The notes beneath the pieces are model-generated. The model saw only the letters and a program-made list of their open reading frames with translations. It ran no database searches and was not told the DNA's origin. From Acidimicrobiia bacterium (GTDB lineage: Bacteria > Actinomycetota > Acidimicrobiia > IMCC26256 > PALSA-610), in NCBI GenBank assembly GCA_027494135.1, contig JAOSJK010000001.1, positions 1,343,378-1,407,377 on the forward strand: 64,000 nucleotides of DNA. Reading direction: 5' to 3'. This document shows, in pieces, positions 37,501-44,614 of this stretch (positions are counted from its first letter, which is position 1; each line of letters begins with the position of its first letter). The translations under genes and the position numbers were made by a program.

Positions 37501-38196
37501 GTGACAGGCGAGCAGCGGTCCATCGCGCCCCGACGGACACTCCGGGCACTCCTGGCGGTGGCCGCCGCGTCCCTGGTAGGCGCGTGCGGGGGCGGCGGTG
37601 ACTCGTCGGATACCTTGCCGGATGCGGCGGGGTCCGCCTCCACTTTCCTCCGAGGCGTGATCCGCACCCCTCCGCTCTACGTGGGCGATGTGGAGCTGCC
37701 CGACGAGTCGCCGGCCGGCGGCGGCGAGCCCTTCGCAATGAGGGCCGGTGACGACGGCCTGCTCCTCGTCTACTTCGGCTACACGACCTGTCCCGACATC
37801 TGTCCCACGACACTTGCCGACATCGGCGCAGCCCTGCGCGGCATGGAGGCGGGACGCGACCGCGTCGAGGTGGCGATGGTCACGTTCGACCCGGAGCGTG
37901 ACACGGGCGATGTCATCAACTCGTACCTCGATCACTTCGTGGAGGGCGGGCATGCACTGCGGCCGGCCGACGCCGAGCAGCAGGAGAAGGCACAGGAGAC
38001 GTTCCGCGTGATCGCGCGCCCCGTCGAGGAGAACGGCCGGCTCGACTTCGAGCACACGGCCCTCACCTACGTGGTGGACGACGCGGGAGTCGTGCTCGTC
38101 GAGTGGCCGTTCGGCACGGCGCCGGAGGACATGAGGAGCGACATCGAACAGCTGCTCGACCGGGTGGCTGAGGAAGCACACAAGGAGACCCAGTGA
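37501..38196 (+). CDS. Sco1/SenC-family copper chaperone lipoprotein
   Basis: 231 residues from GTG 37501. Lipoprotein signal ends VGACGG. Thioredoxin fold with copper motif TTCPDICPTTLAD and the third ligand His in DFEHTALTYVVD. Sco1 inserts copper into the CuA site of cytochrome c oxidase subunit II outside the membrane. Its stop overlaps the start of the PCuAC gene by 4 nt. Confidence 0.93.
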   Translation: MTGEQRSIAPRRTLRALLAVAAASLVGACGGGGDSSDTLPDAAGSASTFLRGVIRTPPLYVGDVELPDESPAGGGEPFAMRAGDDGLLLVYFGYTTCPDICPTTLADIGAALRGMEAGRDRVEVAMVTFDPERDTGDVINSYLDHFVEGGHALRPADAEQQEKAQETFRVIARPVEENGRLDFEHTALTYVVDDAGVVLVEWPFGTAPEDMRSDIEQLLDRVAEEAHKETQ

Positions 38197-38786
38197 GGAA
38201 GCGTTCGTGGATGGTGCTGAGCGCGGTGACGGCGTTGGTACTGGTGGCCTGCGGCGGAGACGACGACTCTGAGTCCGATGCCGCCGACACCGGCGGAACG
38301 ACCGCAACTACGGCCGAAGCGGGCGTGGGCGCGACGGTGTCGGTCTCGGGCGTGTGGGCGCGCTCGTCACCCTCGATGGCGGACGCGGGAGCCGCTTACA
38401 TGGTCATCGAGAACCTCGGCGGCACCGATGACGCCCTGATCGCAGCGTCGGTCGATCCATCCGTCGCCGGCTCCGTGGAGCTCCACGAGGTGGTCATGGT
38501 CGACGGCGAGAGCGGCGACACGGGTCACGACATGGGTGACGACACGGAGGGAGGCATGTCGAGCACCACGATGGGCGGCGACATGCGAGACGGGACGATG
38601 CGCATGCAGGAGGTCGACCAGATCGACCTGCCGGCAGGCGAGTCTGTCGAGCTGCGCCCGGGCGGATACCACCTGATGCTCCTCGATCTGGTCTCTCCTC
38701 TCGAGGAGGGTGCCACGGTCGCGATCACGCTCGAGTTCGAGAACGCGACGTCGGTGACCGTCAACGCGGAGGTCAGAACTGAGTAG
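38193..38786 (+). CDS. PCuAC-type periplasmic copper chaperone
   Basis: 197 residues from GTG 38193 (GTGA overlap with the Sco1 stop). Lipobox LVAC near residue 20. The domain begins VSVSGVWARSSPSMADAGAA; metal-ligand positions are in VELHEVVM and PGGYHLMLLDL. A Met/His-rich insert (GHDMGDDTEGGM through DGTMRMQEV) between them adds five or more possible Cu(I) ligands. Hands copper to Sco1/CuA; the coupled gene order supports this. Confidence 0.92.
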   Translation: MRKRSWMVLSAVTALVLVACGGDDDSESDAADTGGTTATTAEAGVGATVSVSGVWARSSPSMADAGAAYMVIENLGGTDDALIAASVDPSVAGSVELHEVVMVDGESGDTGHDMGDDTEGGMSSTTMGGDMRDGTMRMQEVDQIDLPAGESVELRPGGYHLMLLDLVSPLEEGATVAITLEFENATSVTVNAEVRTE

Positions 38787-39186
38787 GGCCCGGCCCCTTC
38801 AGCTCGGATCTGGGGTGGTGGCAGCGGCGTTGCTCGCGGCCACCACCCTGATCGGCGCGTGCTCGTCCGGTGCGGACGGTGTGCCGGAGGGCGAGACTCA
38901 CGAGTACACGATCCCCGACGGAACCGGTGAGCGGATCGACGACGGCGAGGATGTCGACATCGTCCCCTCGCGCATCCTGCTGCACGTCGGTGACCGGTTC
39001 GTCGTCCACAACGAGGACGACAGGGAGCACGTAGTGGGTCCCTACGTCATCGGAGCGGGCGAGTCGCTGGAGCAGCAGTACACGACGCCCGGCCTGCTCC
39101 GCGGATTGTGCACGGTGCATCAGTCGCGTGAGCTGGAGATCATCGTCCTCGGCCCCGAGGAGACCGCGCCCGAAGACGAGTCATAG
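38779..39186 (+). CDS. Cupredoxin-like lipoprotein with probable CTG start
   Basis: 135 residues if begun at CTG 38779. That codon is 6 nt after a perfect GGAGG (38768-38772) and gives a basic N-terminus (LSRARPLQLGSG) before the hydrophobic core and lipobox IGAC. GTG 38815, the first conventional start, would leave a signal peptide with no basic region and no ribosome binding site. The mature domain has His in DDREHVVGPY and the C-x-V-H-x motif GLCTVHQSREL, like a type I copper site (ligands incomplete). It overlaps the PCuAC stop. Confidence 0.75.
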   Translation: MSRARPLQLGSGVVAAALLAATTLIGACSSGADGVPEGETHEYTIPDGTGERIDDGEDVDIVPSRILLHVGDRFVVHNEDDREHVVGPYVIGAGESLEQQYTTPGLLRGLCTVHQSRELEIIVLGPEETAPEDES

Positions 39187-39251
39187 GGCCGCCCGACGCG
39201 GAACTCCGTACTCGTGGGAACCAGAGTCGCTTCCCGGGCGACCATCAGAGC

Positions 39252-39863
39252 ATGGAGTGCACCAGATCCAGAGAGATCATCTCGGCCCGGCTCGACGGCG
39301 AGGACGTTCCCGGTGAGCACGAAGCGATCCTGAGCCACCTGGCAGTGTGCCCGGAGTGCCGGGCCTTCGAGGCCGACGCAGGATCCCTGCACAGGGCCGC
39401 GAGGCTGATGCCGGCGGAGCCGGTTCCCGATCTGACCCTGTCGATCATGGCAGCCGTCAACGACGAGGCGCATCGTGACGACTCGGCGCGGCTGCTGCGT
39501 CCGATGCTCGTGGCTGTCGCCGTCGTGCAGATCGCCGTGTCCGTGCCGGGACTGCTGCTCGGCGAGGACTCCGGCCTGCCCGTTCACACGGCGCGCCACC
39601 TCGGGTCCTTCGCCGTGGCTCTGGCGGTCGGCTTCCTCTACGCGGCGCTACGGCCGGCGCGGACCCTCGCCATCGTCTCGGGGCTGCTGCCCGTGACGAC
39701 GGCGCTGGTCGCCTGCCTGGTCGGCACCGCTCTCCTCGACGTCGCGGCCGGCCGCACGACCGCGATCGGAGAGGTCCACCACGCCACCGAGATCGCCGGA
39801 CTCGCGATCCTCTGGCTCATGTCCCGCGGCGAGCGTTCTGCCAAGCCTCGCTTCGCCGTGTGA
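39252..39863 (+). CDS. Zinc-finger (zf-HC2) membrane protein, candidate anti-sigma factor
   Basis: 203 residues. The N-terminal about 50 residues form an anti-sigma-type zinc module, H-x3-C-x2-C in SHLAVCPECRAFEADAG, with an additional Cys3. Four hydrophobic helices follow (about 95-195). It is the only zf-HC2 protein near the SigC-like sigma factor, but separated from it by the three copper genes and on the other strand. The pairing is plausible but unproven. Confidence 0.82.
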   Translation: MECTRSREIISARLDGEDVPGEHEAILSHLAVCPECRAFEADAGSLHRAARLMPAEPVPDLTLSIMAAVNDEAHRDDSARLLRPMLVAVAVVQIAVSVPGLLLGEDSGLPVHTARHLGSFAVALAVGFLYAALRPARTLAIVSGLLPVTTALVACLVGTALLDVAAGRTTAIGEVHHATEIAGLAILWLMSRGERSAKPRFAV

Positions 39864-39942
39864 GGCCCGGGGTCACGCGCCCGCTCGTACTCTCCCCTGT
39901 ACGGGAGCGTGACCCCGGGTCGAGCTCTGCGGAGAACCCGGC

Positions 39943-40620
39943 TCAGCCGGCCGGTGCCGGGGCGAGGGGGGTGCCGGCGGCGAGGGCGCCGAAGTACTGC
40001 TCGTACGATCCGTCGGGCAGCTCGCCAGTGGTCCTCAGCACGACCTTGTTGTCGGCGTCCAAGAAGACCATGAACGGGAAACCTCCCGCGCCGTACGAGA
40101 TGTAGGCCTTCGTCTTCGCGTCGTCGACGACGGTCGGCACGTCTCCGACCCCTTGCGCGCGAGCCAGGCCGACGGCGGGTAGTTCCCCCTGCCCCGAGTC
40201 GACGCTGGTCGAGACGAAGTAGAGGTCGACACCCTCCGGGAGGCCTGGTCCGTCGAGGTAGTCGGCGAGCTTCGGCACCTCGGCCTGGCAGTGGGGGCAC
40301 CAGTGGGCGACGAAGGCGATCGCCTTGGCGCGTCCGTCGGCCTCGATCTTGACGGGCTCGCCTGCGAAGTTCTCGCCACGTATTGCGGGCGCGGTCATTC
40401 CGATCGCCGGGTCGGCACCGTCCGGCATCTGAGGGAGAGGCTCACCGTCGACTGTCACGGGTCGGGTCTCGTCGGCCGCCGAGTCGTCGCTGCCGGCGAC
40501 GGTGACGATGATCGCGACGATCCCCAGCAAGACGACGAGGCCGATCGCCAGTGGGAAGAGCGGCAGGCCCTTGTTGCGTCCCGCGTGCCGCCGCTGGGCA
40601 CGGGCTTTGGTTGCGTTCAT
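39943..40620 (-). CDS. Membrane-anchored thioredoxin-fold protein (CPHC)
   Basis: 225 residues from ATG 40620, which overlaps the DsbB-like stop by 4 nt. One N-terminal membrane helix (FPLAIGLVVLLGIVAIIVTV), then an extracytoplasmic thioredoxin domain with active site AHWCPHCQAEVP and the cis-Pro in DVPTVVDD. CPHC is the DsbA-type active site, so an oxidase role is likely, paired with the DsbB-like protein encoded just upstream. Confidence 0.88.
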   Translation of the reverse strand: MNATKARAQRRHAGRNKGLPLFPLAIGLVVLLGIVAIIVTVAGSDDSAADETRPVTVDGEPLPQMPDGADPAIGMTAPAIRGENFAGEPVKIEADGRAKAIAFVAHWCPHCQAEVPKLADYLDGPGLPEGVDLYFVSTSVDSGQGELPAVGLARAQGVGDVPTVVDDAKTKAYISYGAGGFPFMVFLDADNKVVLRTTGELPDGSYEQYFGALAAGTPLAPAPAG

Positions 40621-41234
40621 CGTCTCTCCTCTGCCGAGGGCTCGTAACCCAGCGGGCGTTCGTCGGGAAGGTCGTCGGTCGGGTCGGCGACGACGAGGAT
40701 CGTCGCCACGAGCAGGAACCCCGAGAGCGCCATGTACGGGATCGACTTCATGAATCCATAGGCGACGAAGTCGTAGCCCTTCACGGGGTTGACGCTGCAC
40801 GGGTTGAACGGGTCGCAGGAGACGGCCCCCTCGAGCGACGGGTAGTGCTCTACGAGCACGTGGTAGACGGAGACGACCGGGCCGAGGAGCGCGAGGGTGA
40901 GCGCGTAGGGCTTCACGCCCCAGTCACGGCGCAGCGCCGCGACGATCAGGATCAGCGCCAGCGGGTACATCCCGATGCGCTGATACCAGCAGAGGCGGCA
41001 CGGGACGAGGTGGGCGCCCTCCGAGAGGTACAGCGAACCGGCGGTCGCGACCGCTGCGACGAGCGCGGCGAACGAGAGGCCCGAGACGCCGAAGGTGACA
41101 GTGACGCGATCTCGGAGATCGGCCGCAGCTTCGGAGAAGCGTGACGCCAGCACGACGCCCCACACCCCGATGACCGTCAGGTTCGCTGCGATGGTGAGCA
41201 GGCCGAAGAGGCTGAGCCAGGCTTCGGTCTTCAT
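40617..41234 (-). CDS. DsbB-like disulfide bond formation protein
   Basis: 205 residues, about five membrane helices. The first Cys pair is in VPCRLCWYQRIGMYPLALIL (CRLC in a typical DsbB WYQR context); the second is CDPFNPC in an external loop. Would re-oxidise the CPHC partner and pass electrons to quinone. Start ATG 41234 overlaps the Fur-family stop, and the stop overlaps the CPHC gene start (ATGA at both joints), so the three genes form a tightly coupled operon. Confidence 0.88.
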   Translation of the reverse strand: MKTEAWLSLFGLLTIAANLTVIGVWGVVLASRFSEAAADLRDRVTVTFGVSGLSFAALVAAVATAGSLYLSEGAHLVPCRLCWYQRIGMYPLALILIVAALRRDWGVKPYALTLALLGPVVSVYHVLVEHYPSLEGAVSCDPFNPCSVNPVKGYDFVAYGFMKSIPYMALSGFLLVATILVVADPTDDLPDERPLGYEPSAEERR

Positions 41235-41677
41235 GAGCACGGCCCGCAGATGCCGAGGAGATCGATGCGGTGGTGGTCGATGCGGAAGCCGGTGGACCGT
41301 GCGGTCCGAGCAGCCGCCGCGGCGACCGATCGCTCGAGATCGTCGGAGGCCGGCACGTCCTCGACCAGTCCACACCTCGAGCAGACGAGGTGGTGATGGT
41401 GTCCGGTCAGCTCCTCGGCCAGCTCGTACCGGGTGCGCTCGTCGTGCGTCACGATGCGCCTGACCACCCCGGCCTGCTCCAGGACGACGAGATTGCGGTA
41501 CACCGAGCTCTGAGCGAGACCGTGCCTCCGGCCGAGTATCTCGGGGATCGTCAGGGGCCGCCCGGAGGCGGCGAGCACCATGACGAGCCTCGCTCGGCTG
41601 GATGTCAGGCGAGCGCGGTGAGAGCGGAGTCGCCGGGCGACGGTCTCCTCGAGAGTGTCGGCAGGGAGGGCGGACAT
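41231..41677 (-). CDS. Fur-family metal-responsive repressor (Zur/Fur/PerR type)
   Basis: 148 residues. Helix-turn-helix LTIPEILGRRHGLAQSSVYR then NLVVLEQAGVVRRI. Metal sites: HHHHLVCSRCGLVEDVP with its CxxC and a C-terminal CGPC, the structural zinc ligands. Without more of the regulatory site resolved it could be Zur or Fur. The presence of Fur/Zur boxes 8 kb away at znuA-znuC makes zinc regulation a reasonable guess. First gene of the operon with DsbB and the CPHC protein. Confidence 0.9.
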   Translation of the reverse strand: MSALPADTLEETVARRLRSHRARLTSSRARLVMVLAASGRPLTIPEILGRRHGLAQSSVYRNLVVLEQAGVVRRIVTHDERTRYELAEELTGHHHHLVCSRCGLVEDVPASDDLERSVAAAAARTARSTGFRIDHHRIDLLGICGPCS

Positions 41678-41771
41678 TGCGTCGCAGTGTAATGGTGGCC
41701 CCGGGATCGGCCGGCAGGGCACGGCCGCGCCGATCTTGGGAGTGGGGGTGCGGGGTCGGTACGCTGGACCG

Positions 41772-42153
41772 ATGGAGCACGACCCGGCGGAGAGCGAATC
41801 GGTCGAGGAGGAGGCGCGCGCCCGGCTCGCCGGCGAGCGTGACCGCGTGAGTGGGCTCATCGAGGGTCTGCGGGCCGAGCTGGGCGACTCGCCCGAGGGC
41901 GATGACGCCGGTGAGCTCGCCTCCTACGACCAGCACCCCGCCGACCTCGCGAGCGACACCTTCGAGAGGGAGAAGGACCTCTCTATCCTCGAAGGCCTCG
42001 GAGTCGGACCTCGCCGAGATCGAGACGGCGCTGCGACGCATCGAGGAGGGCACGTGGGGCATCGACGAGGCAACGGGCGAACCGATAGATCCGGCCCGCC
42101 TCGAGGCGTATCCGGAAGCGCGCACCAACATCCGTCCCGACGAGCGGCGCTGA
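41772..42153 (+). CDS. TraR/DksA-like protein lacking the zinc cysteines (one frameshift)
   Basis: About 126 residues. The N-terminal coiled coil reads ARARLAGERDRVSGLIEGLR; then YDQHPADLASDTFEREKDLS and, after the break, DLAEIETALRRIEEGTWGID. The zinc-finger positions, normally CxxC-x17-CxxC, read GIDEATGEPIDPARLEAYPE with no cysteines. One extra G at 42000-42001 shifts the frame. Such zinc-less forms occur in actinobacteria. The usual RNA polymerase secondary-channel role is a family inference. Confidence 0.78.
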
Positions 42154-42192
42154 CCATAGGCGGTGCCAACTGCTTCAGGAGAGGGGCAGCAG

Positions 42193-42261
42193 ATGGGCTT
42201 CGGTATCGGCCGGCTCGGCGACGTCGTGATCGAGGACGGGCTCGCGGAGGTGCCGTCCTGA
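42193..42261 (+). CDS. 22-residue ORF preceding the MoaD-like gene
   Basis: MGFGIGRLGDVVIEDGLAEVPS, from ATG 42193 after AGGAGAGG at good spacing. Its TGA overlaps the CTG at which the MoaD-like protein appears to start. It may act only to bring ribosomes to that weak start. Not recognised; coding status uncertain. Confidence 0.35.
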   Translation: MGFGIGRLGDVVIEDGLAEVPS

Positions 42262-42512
42262 CCGTCAGACTTCGTCTATTCGCCAGCGCTCGCGAGGCGG
42301 CGGGCACCGCCACCGAGGAGATCGAGGCCGGGGAGGTGCCCACGCTCGGGCTCCTACTCGACGGCGCCCGTCTACGCCACGGGGCGGAGTTCTCGGCGAT
42401 CCTGGACGCGTCGCGGGTCTGGGTGAACGGCGACGAACCTCGGGAGGGCCCGTCGACGAGGCTCTCCGACGGCGACGAGGTCGCTGTGCTGCCGCCCGTA
42501 AGCGGTGGTTGA
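42258..42512 (+). CDS. MoaD/ThiS-like sulfur carrier protein with probable CTG start
   Basis: 84 residues beginning (M)TVRLRLFASAREAAGTATEE and ending VAVLPPVSGG; the terminal Gly-Gly is the feature by which MoaD is adenylated and thiocarboxylated. No ATG, GTG or TTG lies at a suitable place. CTG 42258 is 7 nt after GGAGG (42246-42250). Likely the small subunit of molybdopterin synthase, but no other moa gene is nearby, so an unrelated sulfur-carrier role is possible. Confidence 0.78.
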   Translation: MTVRLRLFASAREAAGTATEEIEAGEVPTLGLLLDGARLRHGAEFSAILDASRVWVNGDEPREGPSTRLSDGDEVAVLPPVSGG

Positions 42513-42580
42513 GGGCGGTGGCCGGGGGTGAGCCGTGGCCGGGCCCTTTGTTAGGGTTACGGGGCCCTTTCGGGCATCCG

Positions 42581-43621
42581 ATGCGATCCTTCCGCCCCGC
42601 CTCCGCTCTCTTGACAGCCCTCGCGCTGGTCGCGTCCGTCCCCGGCACCGCCGCCGCCGACGAGCGCTCCGACGCCGAAGCGCGCGTCGCCGCGGCGCAG
42701 AGCGCCGCCTACGCCGCCTCGGCCGAGCTGGAAGAGGCCAACGACGAGTACTACCGGCTCGAGGTCGAGATCTCGCGAACCGAGCAGACGATCGAGACAC
42801 TCGAGCTCGAGGCGTCGGGGCTCCGGATGCTCGCGAGGCAGCGCGCTGTAGACGCGTACAAGGGTCAGAACTTCGACTTCGCCGACGTCATCGCGGCTGA
42901 CGACGTCCTCGACGCGGCACGCAGGACCCAGTTCCTCGACCGGCTGAACGCCTCGGGCGACGACGCCGTCGATCAGCTCGGCGCCATGTCGGAGGATCTC
43001 TTCGTGAGGCAGGAGGAGCTCTCGGCGAGTCGCGAGCAGCAGGCAGACGTGAAGGCCGTGCTCGAAGATCGGGAGAGCGCCCTCTACGACGCGCTCGCCG
43101 AGGCGGAGGCCGCCCAGCGCGAGGTGGAAGATCGGATCGCCAGGGAGAACGCGGATCGCGCCGCGGAGCTCGCGATACGCCGCTCTGCGGGCCCGAGTGG
43201 CGGAGCAGGACAGATCATCGTCAACCCGGGTGGAGGAGGGTTCATCTGCCCGGTGCAAGGAGCGGTCGCCTTCTCCGACACGTGGGGCGCACCGCGCTCG
43301 GGAGGGCGGAGCCACCAGGGCACCGACATGATGGCCGGTTTCGGCACGTCGCTCGTTGCGGTCACGGGAGGATCCGTCTCGATGCGTGAGAGCGGTCTGG
43401 GAGGGCACACGATCTGGCTCTCGGGGAACAACGGCACCTCCTACTACTACGCGCACCTGCAGAGCTACGTCGGAGGTTCGCGTAGTGTGTCGGCGGGGGA
43501 GCTGATCGGCACCGTGGGAGACTCGGGCAACGCAGCGGGGACTCCGCACCTGCACTTCGAGATACATCCCGGCGGTGGAGCGGCGATCAACCCCTATCCG
43601 ACGGTCTCGCAGTACTGCTGA
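42581..43621 (+). CDS. Secreted M23 (LytM) peptidase with N-terminal coiled coil
   Basis: 346 residues from ATG 42581. Signal peptide to about residue 26 (PGTAAADE). Residues 27-200 are a coiled coil. The C-terminal LytM domain (FICPVQGAVAFSDTWGAPRS onward) has H-x3-D in SHQGTDMMAG near residue 244 and H-x-H in PHLHFEIHPG near 323, so the zinc ligands are intact and it should be an active peptidoglycan endopeptidase. Its coiled coil resembles that of the protein at 28199. The 5' flank holds short G/C hairpins of unclear role. Confidence 0.9.
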   Translation: MRSFRPASALLTALALVASVPGTAAADERSDAEARVAAAQSAAYAASAELEEANDEYYRLEVEISRTEQTIETLELEASGLRMLARQRAVDAYKGQNFDFADVIAADDVLDAARRTQFLDRLNASGDDAVDQLGAMSEDLFVRQEELSASREQQADVKAVLEDRESALYDALAEAEAAQREVEDRIARENADRAAELAIRRSAGPSGGAGQIIVNPGGGGFICPVQGAVAFSDTWGAPRSGGRSHQGTDMMAGFGTSLVAVTGGSVSMRESGLGGHTIWLSGNNGTSYYYAHLQSYVGGSRSVSAGELIGTVGDSGNAAGTPHLHFEIHPGGGAAINPYPTVSQYC

Positions 43622-43709
43622 GCTGCCGAGACGAAGCTCGGCGGAGAGCAATGTCGCTCGCGCTAGCCTGACCTGACGCCGGCGGCCACCGCCGGCGACG
43701 AGCACCGAG

Positions 43710-44219
43710 GTGGACCACGGAACGGATCCTGCGTCTCCTAGACCCGCCGACGAAGGGCCGCTCACCGATCGCGCCCTCGACGCCTTGCACGACCTCAAGT
43801 CGCAGTGCCACGAGGTCGAGACCTCCGTCTCCTACCTCCGCCGGCTCGCTCAGGCACGCATGGAGATACTCGAGGCCGAAGAGGCGCGCCGGGCTACGGG
43901 TGGATCCGTCGAAGACCTCATCGCCGACCTGCCTCGGATCCTCACCGACAGCGGGACCCGGTCGAGTGCCGCGAACGCGCGCCTGGCGCAGCCCGATGTC
44001 GACATCGTGGATCTCCACTGGCCCGACGGACGCGAGCGGCTGGTTGTCGACGACACGCTCGCAAACCTCCCCATGCTCGACGAAGCCGACCTCTCGGAGA
44101 TCCTCGTGAAGCTGCGCGAGTTCGAGCGGGAGCTCTCGGGACTGCGCCGGCGACTCCATGTCGCGATCGGCGGGCTCGAGCGCGAGATCGCGACCCGCGC
44201 GGCCGGCGCCGTCGAATGA
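43710..44219 (+). CDS. rsiG: RsiG-like c-di-GMP-responsive anti-sigma factor
   Basis: 169 residues from GTG 43710, mostly two long helices. The first carries E37-x3-S41-x2-R44-x3-Q48-x3-E52 (ETSVSYLRRLAQARME), matching the c-di-GMP signature E-x3-S-x2-R-x3-Q-x3-D of RsiG except for Glu in place of the final Asp. The second carries E139-x3-S143-x2-R146-x3-H150, a partial copy. RsiG bound to c-di-GMP holds the sigma factor WhiG inactive; the WhiG/FliA-type sigma at 10979 is the likely target. It overlaps a following XRE-type regulator gene (ATGA). Confidence 0.75.
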   Translation: MDHGTDPASPRPADEGPLTDRALDALHDLKSQCHEVETSVSYLRRLAQARMEILEAEEARRATGGSVEDLIADLPRILTDSGTRSSAANARLAQPDVDIVDLHWPDGRERLVVDDTLANLPMLDEADLSEILVKLREFERELSGLRRRLHVAIGGLEREIATRAAGAVE

Positions 44220-44614
44220 CGCCGGACGCGATCGAGGTCCGGCTCCACGATCTCGGTGCGTTCATCCGTGATCAGCGACGGAACGCCCGGCTCTCCCTCA
44301 GGAAGCTCTCCGAGCGTGCGGGCATCTCGAACCCGTATCTCAGCCAGATCGAGCGGGGCCTCCGGAAGCCGTCGGCAGAGATCCTCCAGGCGATCGCCAA
44401 AGGTCTGCGCATCTCGGCCGAGACGCTCTACGTGCGTGCCGGGATACTCGAGGAGCGCGCGGAGGTGCCGGATCTCGAGGTGATGATCCTCGACGATCCG
44501 ACGATCACTGAGCGACAGAAGCAGGCGCTGGTGGAGATCTTCAGGTCCTTCCAGGCCGAGACCGCCGCCACCCGCGTCGCCGGCGGCCGGGCCGGCGACA
44601 CGGACCGCGACTAG
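44216..44614 (+). CDS. XRE-family helix-turn-helix regulator
   Basis: 132 residues from ATG 44216, overlapping the RsiG-like stop. The HTH reads NARLSLRKLSERAGISNPYL then SQIERGLRKPSAEILQAIAK, canonical Cro/C1 type. The C-terminal about 45 residues (VPDLEVMILDDPTITERQKQ) have a short helix and could mediate dimerisation. Translational coupling with rsiG suggests co-regulation. Target unknown. Confidence 0.88.
   Translation: MTPDAIEVRLHDLGAFIRDQRRNARLSLRKLSERAGISNPYLSQIERGLRKPSAEILQAIAKGLRISAETLYVRAGILEERAEVPDLEVMILDDPTITERQKQALVEIFRSFQAETAATRVAGGRAGDTDRD

Noticed and set aside
42513-42580. c-di-AMP riboswitch before the M23 peptidase gene
   Set aside because: Leaders of wall-hydrolase genes in actinobacteria often carry it, but only 68 bases separate the genes and the expected conserved blocks are absent; just short GGGCCC-type hairpins are seen.
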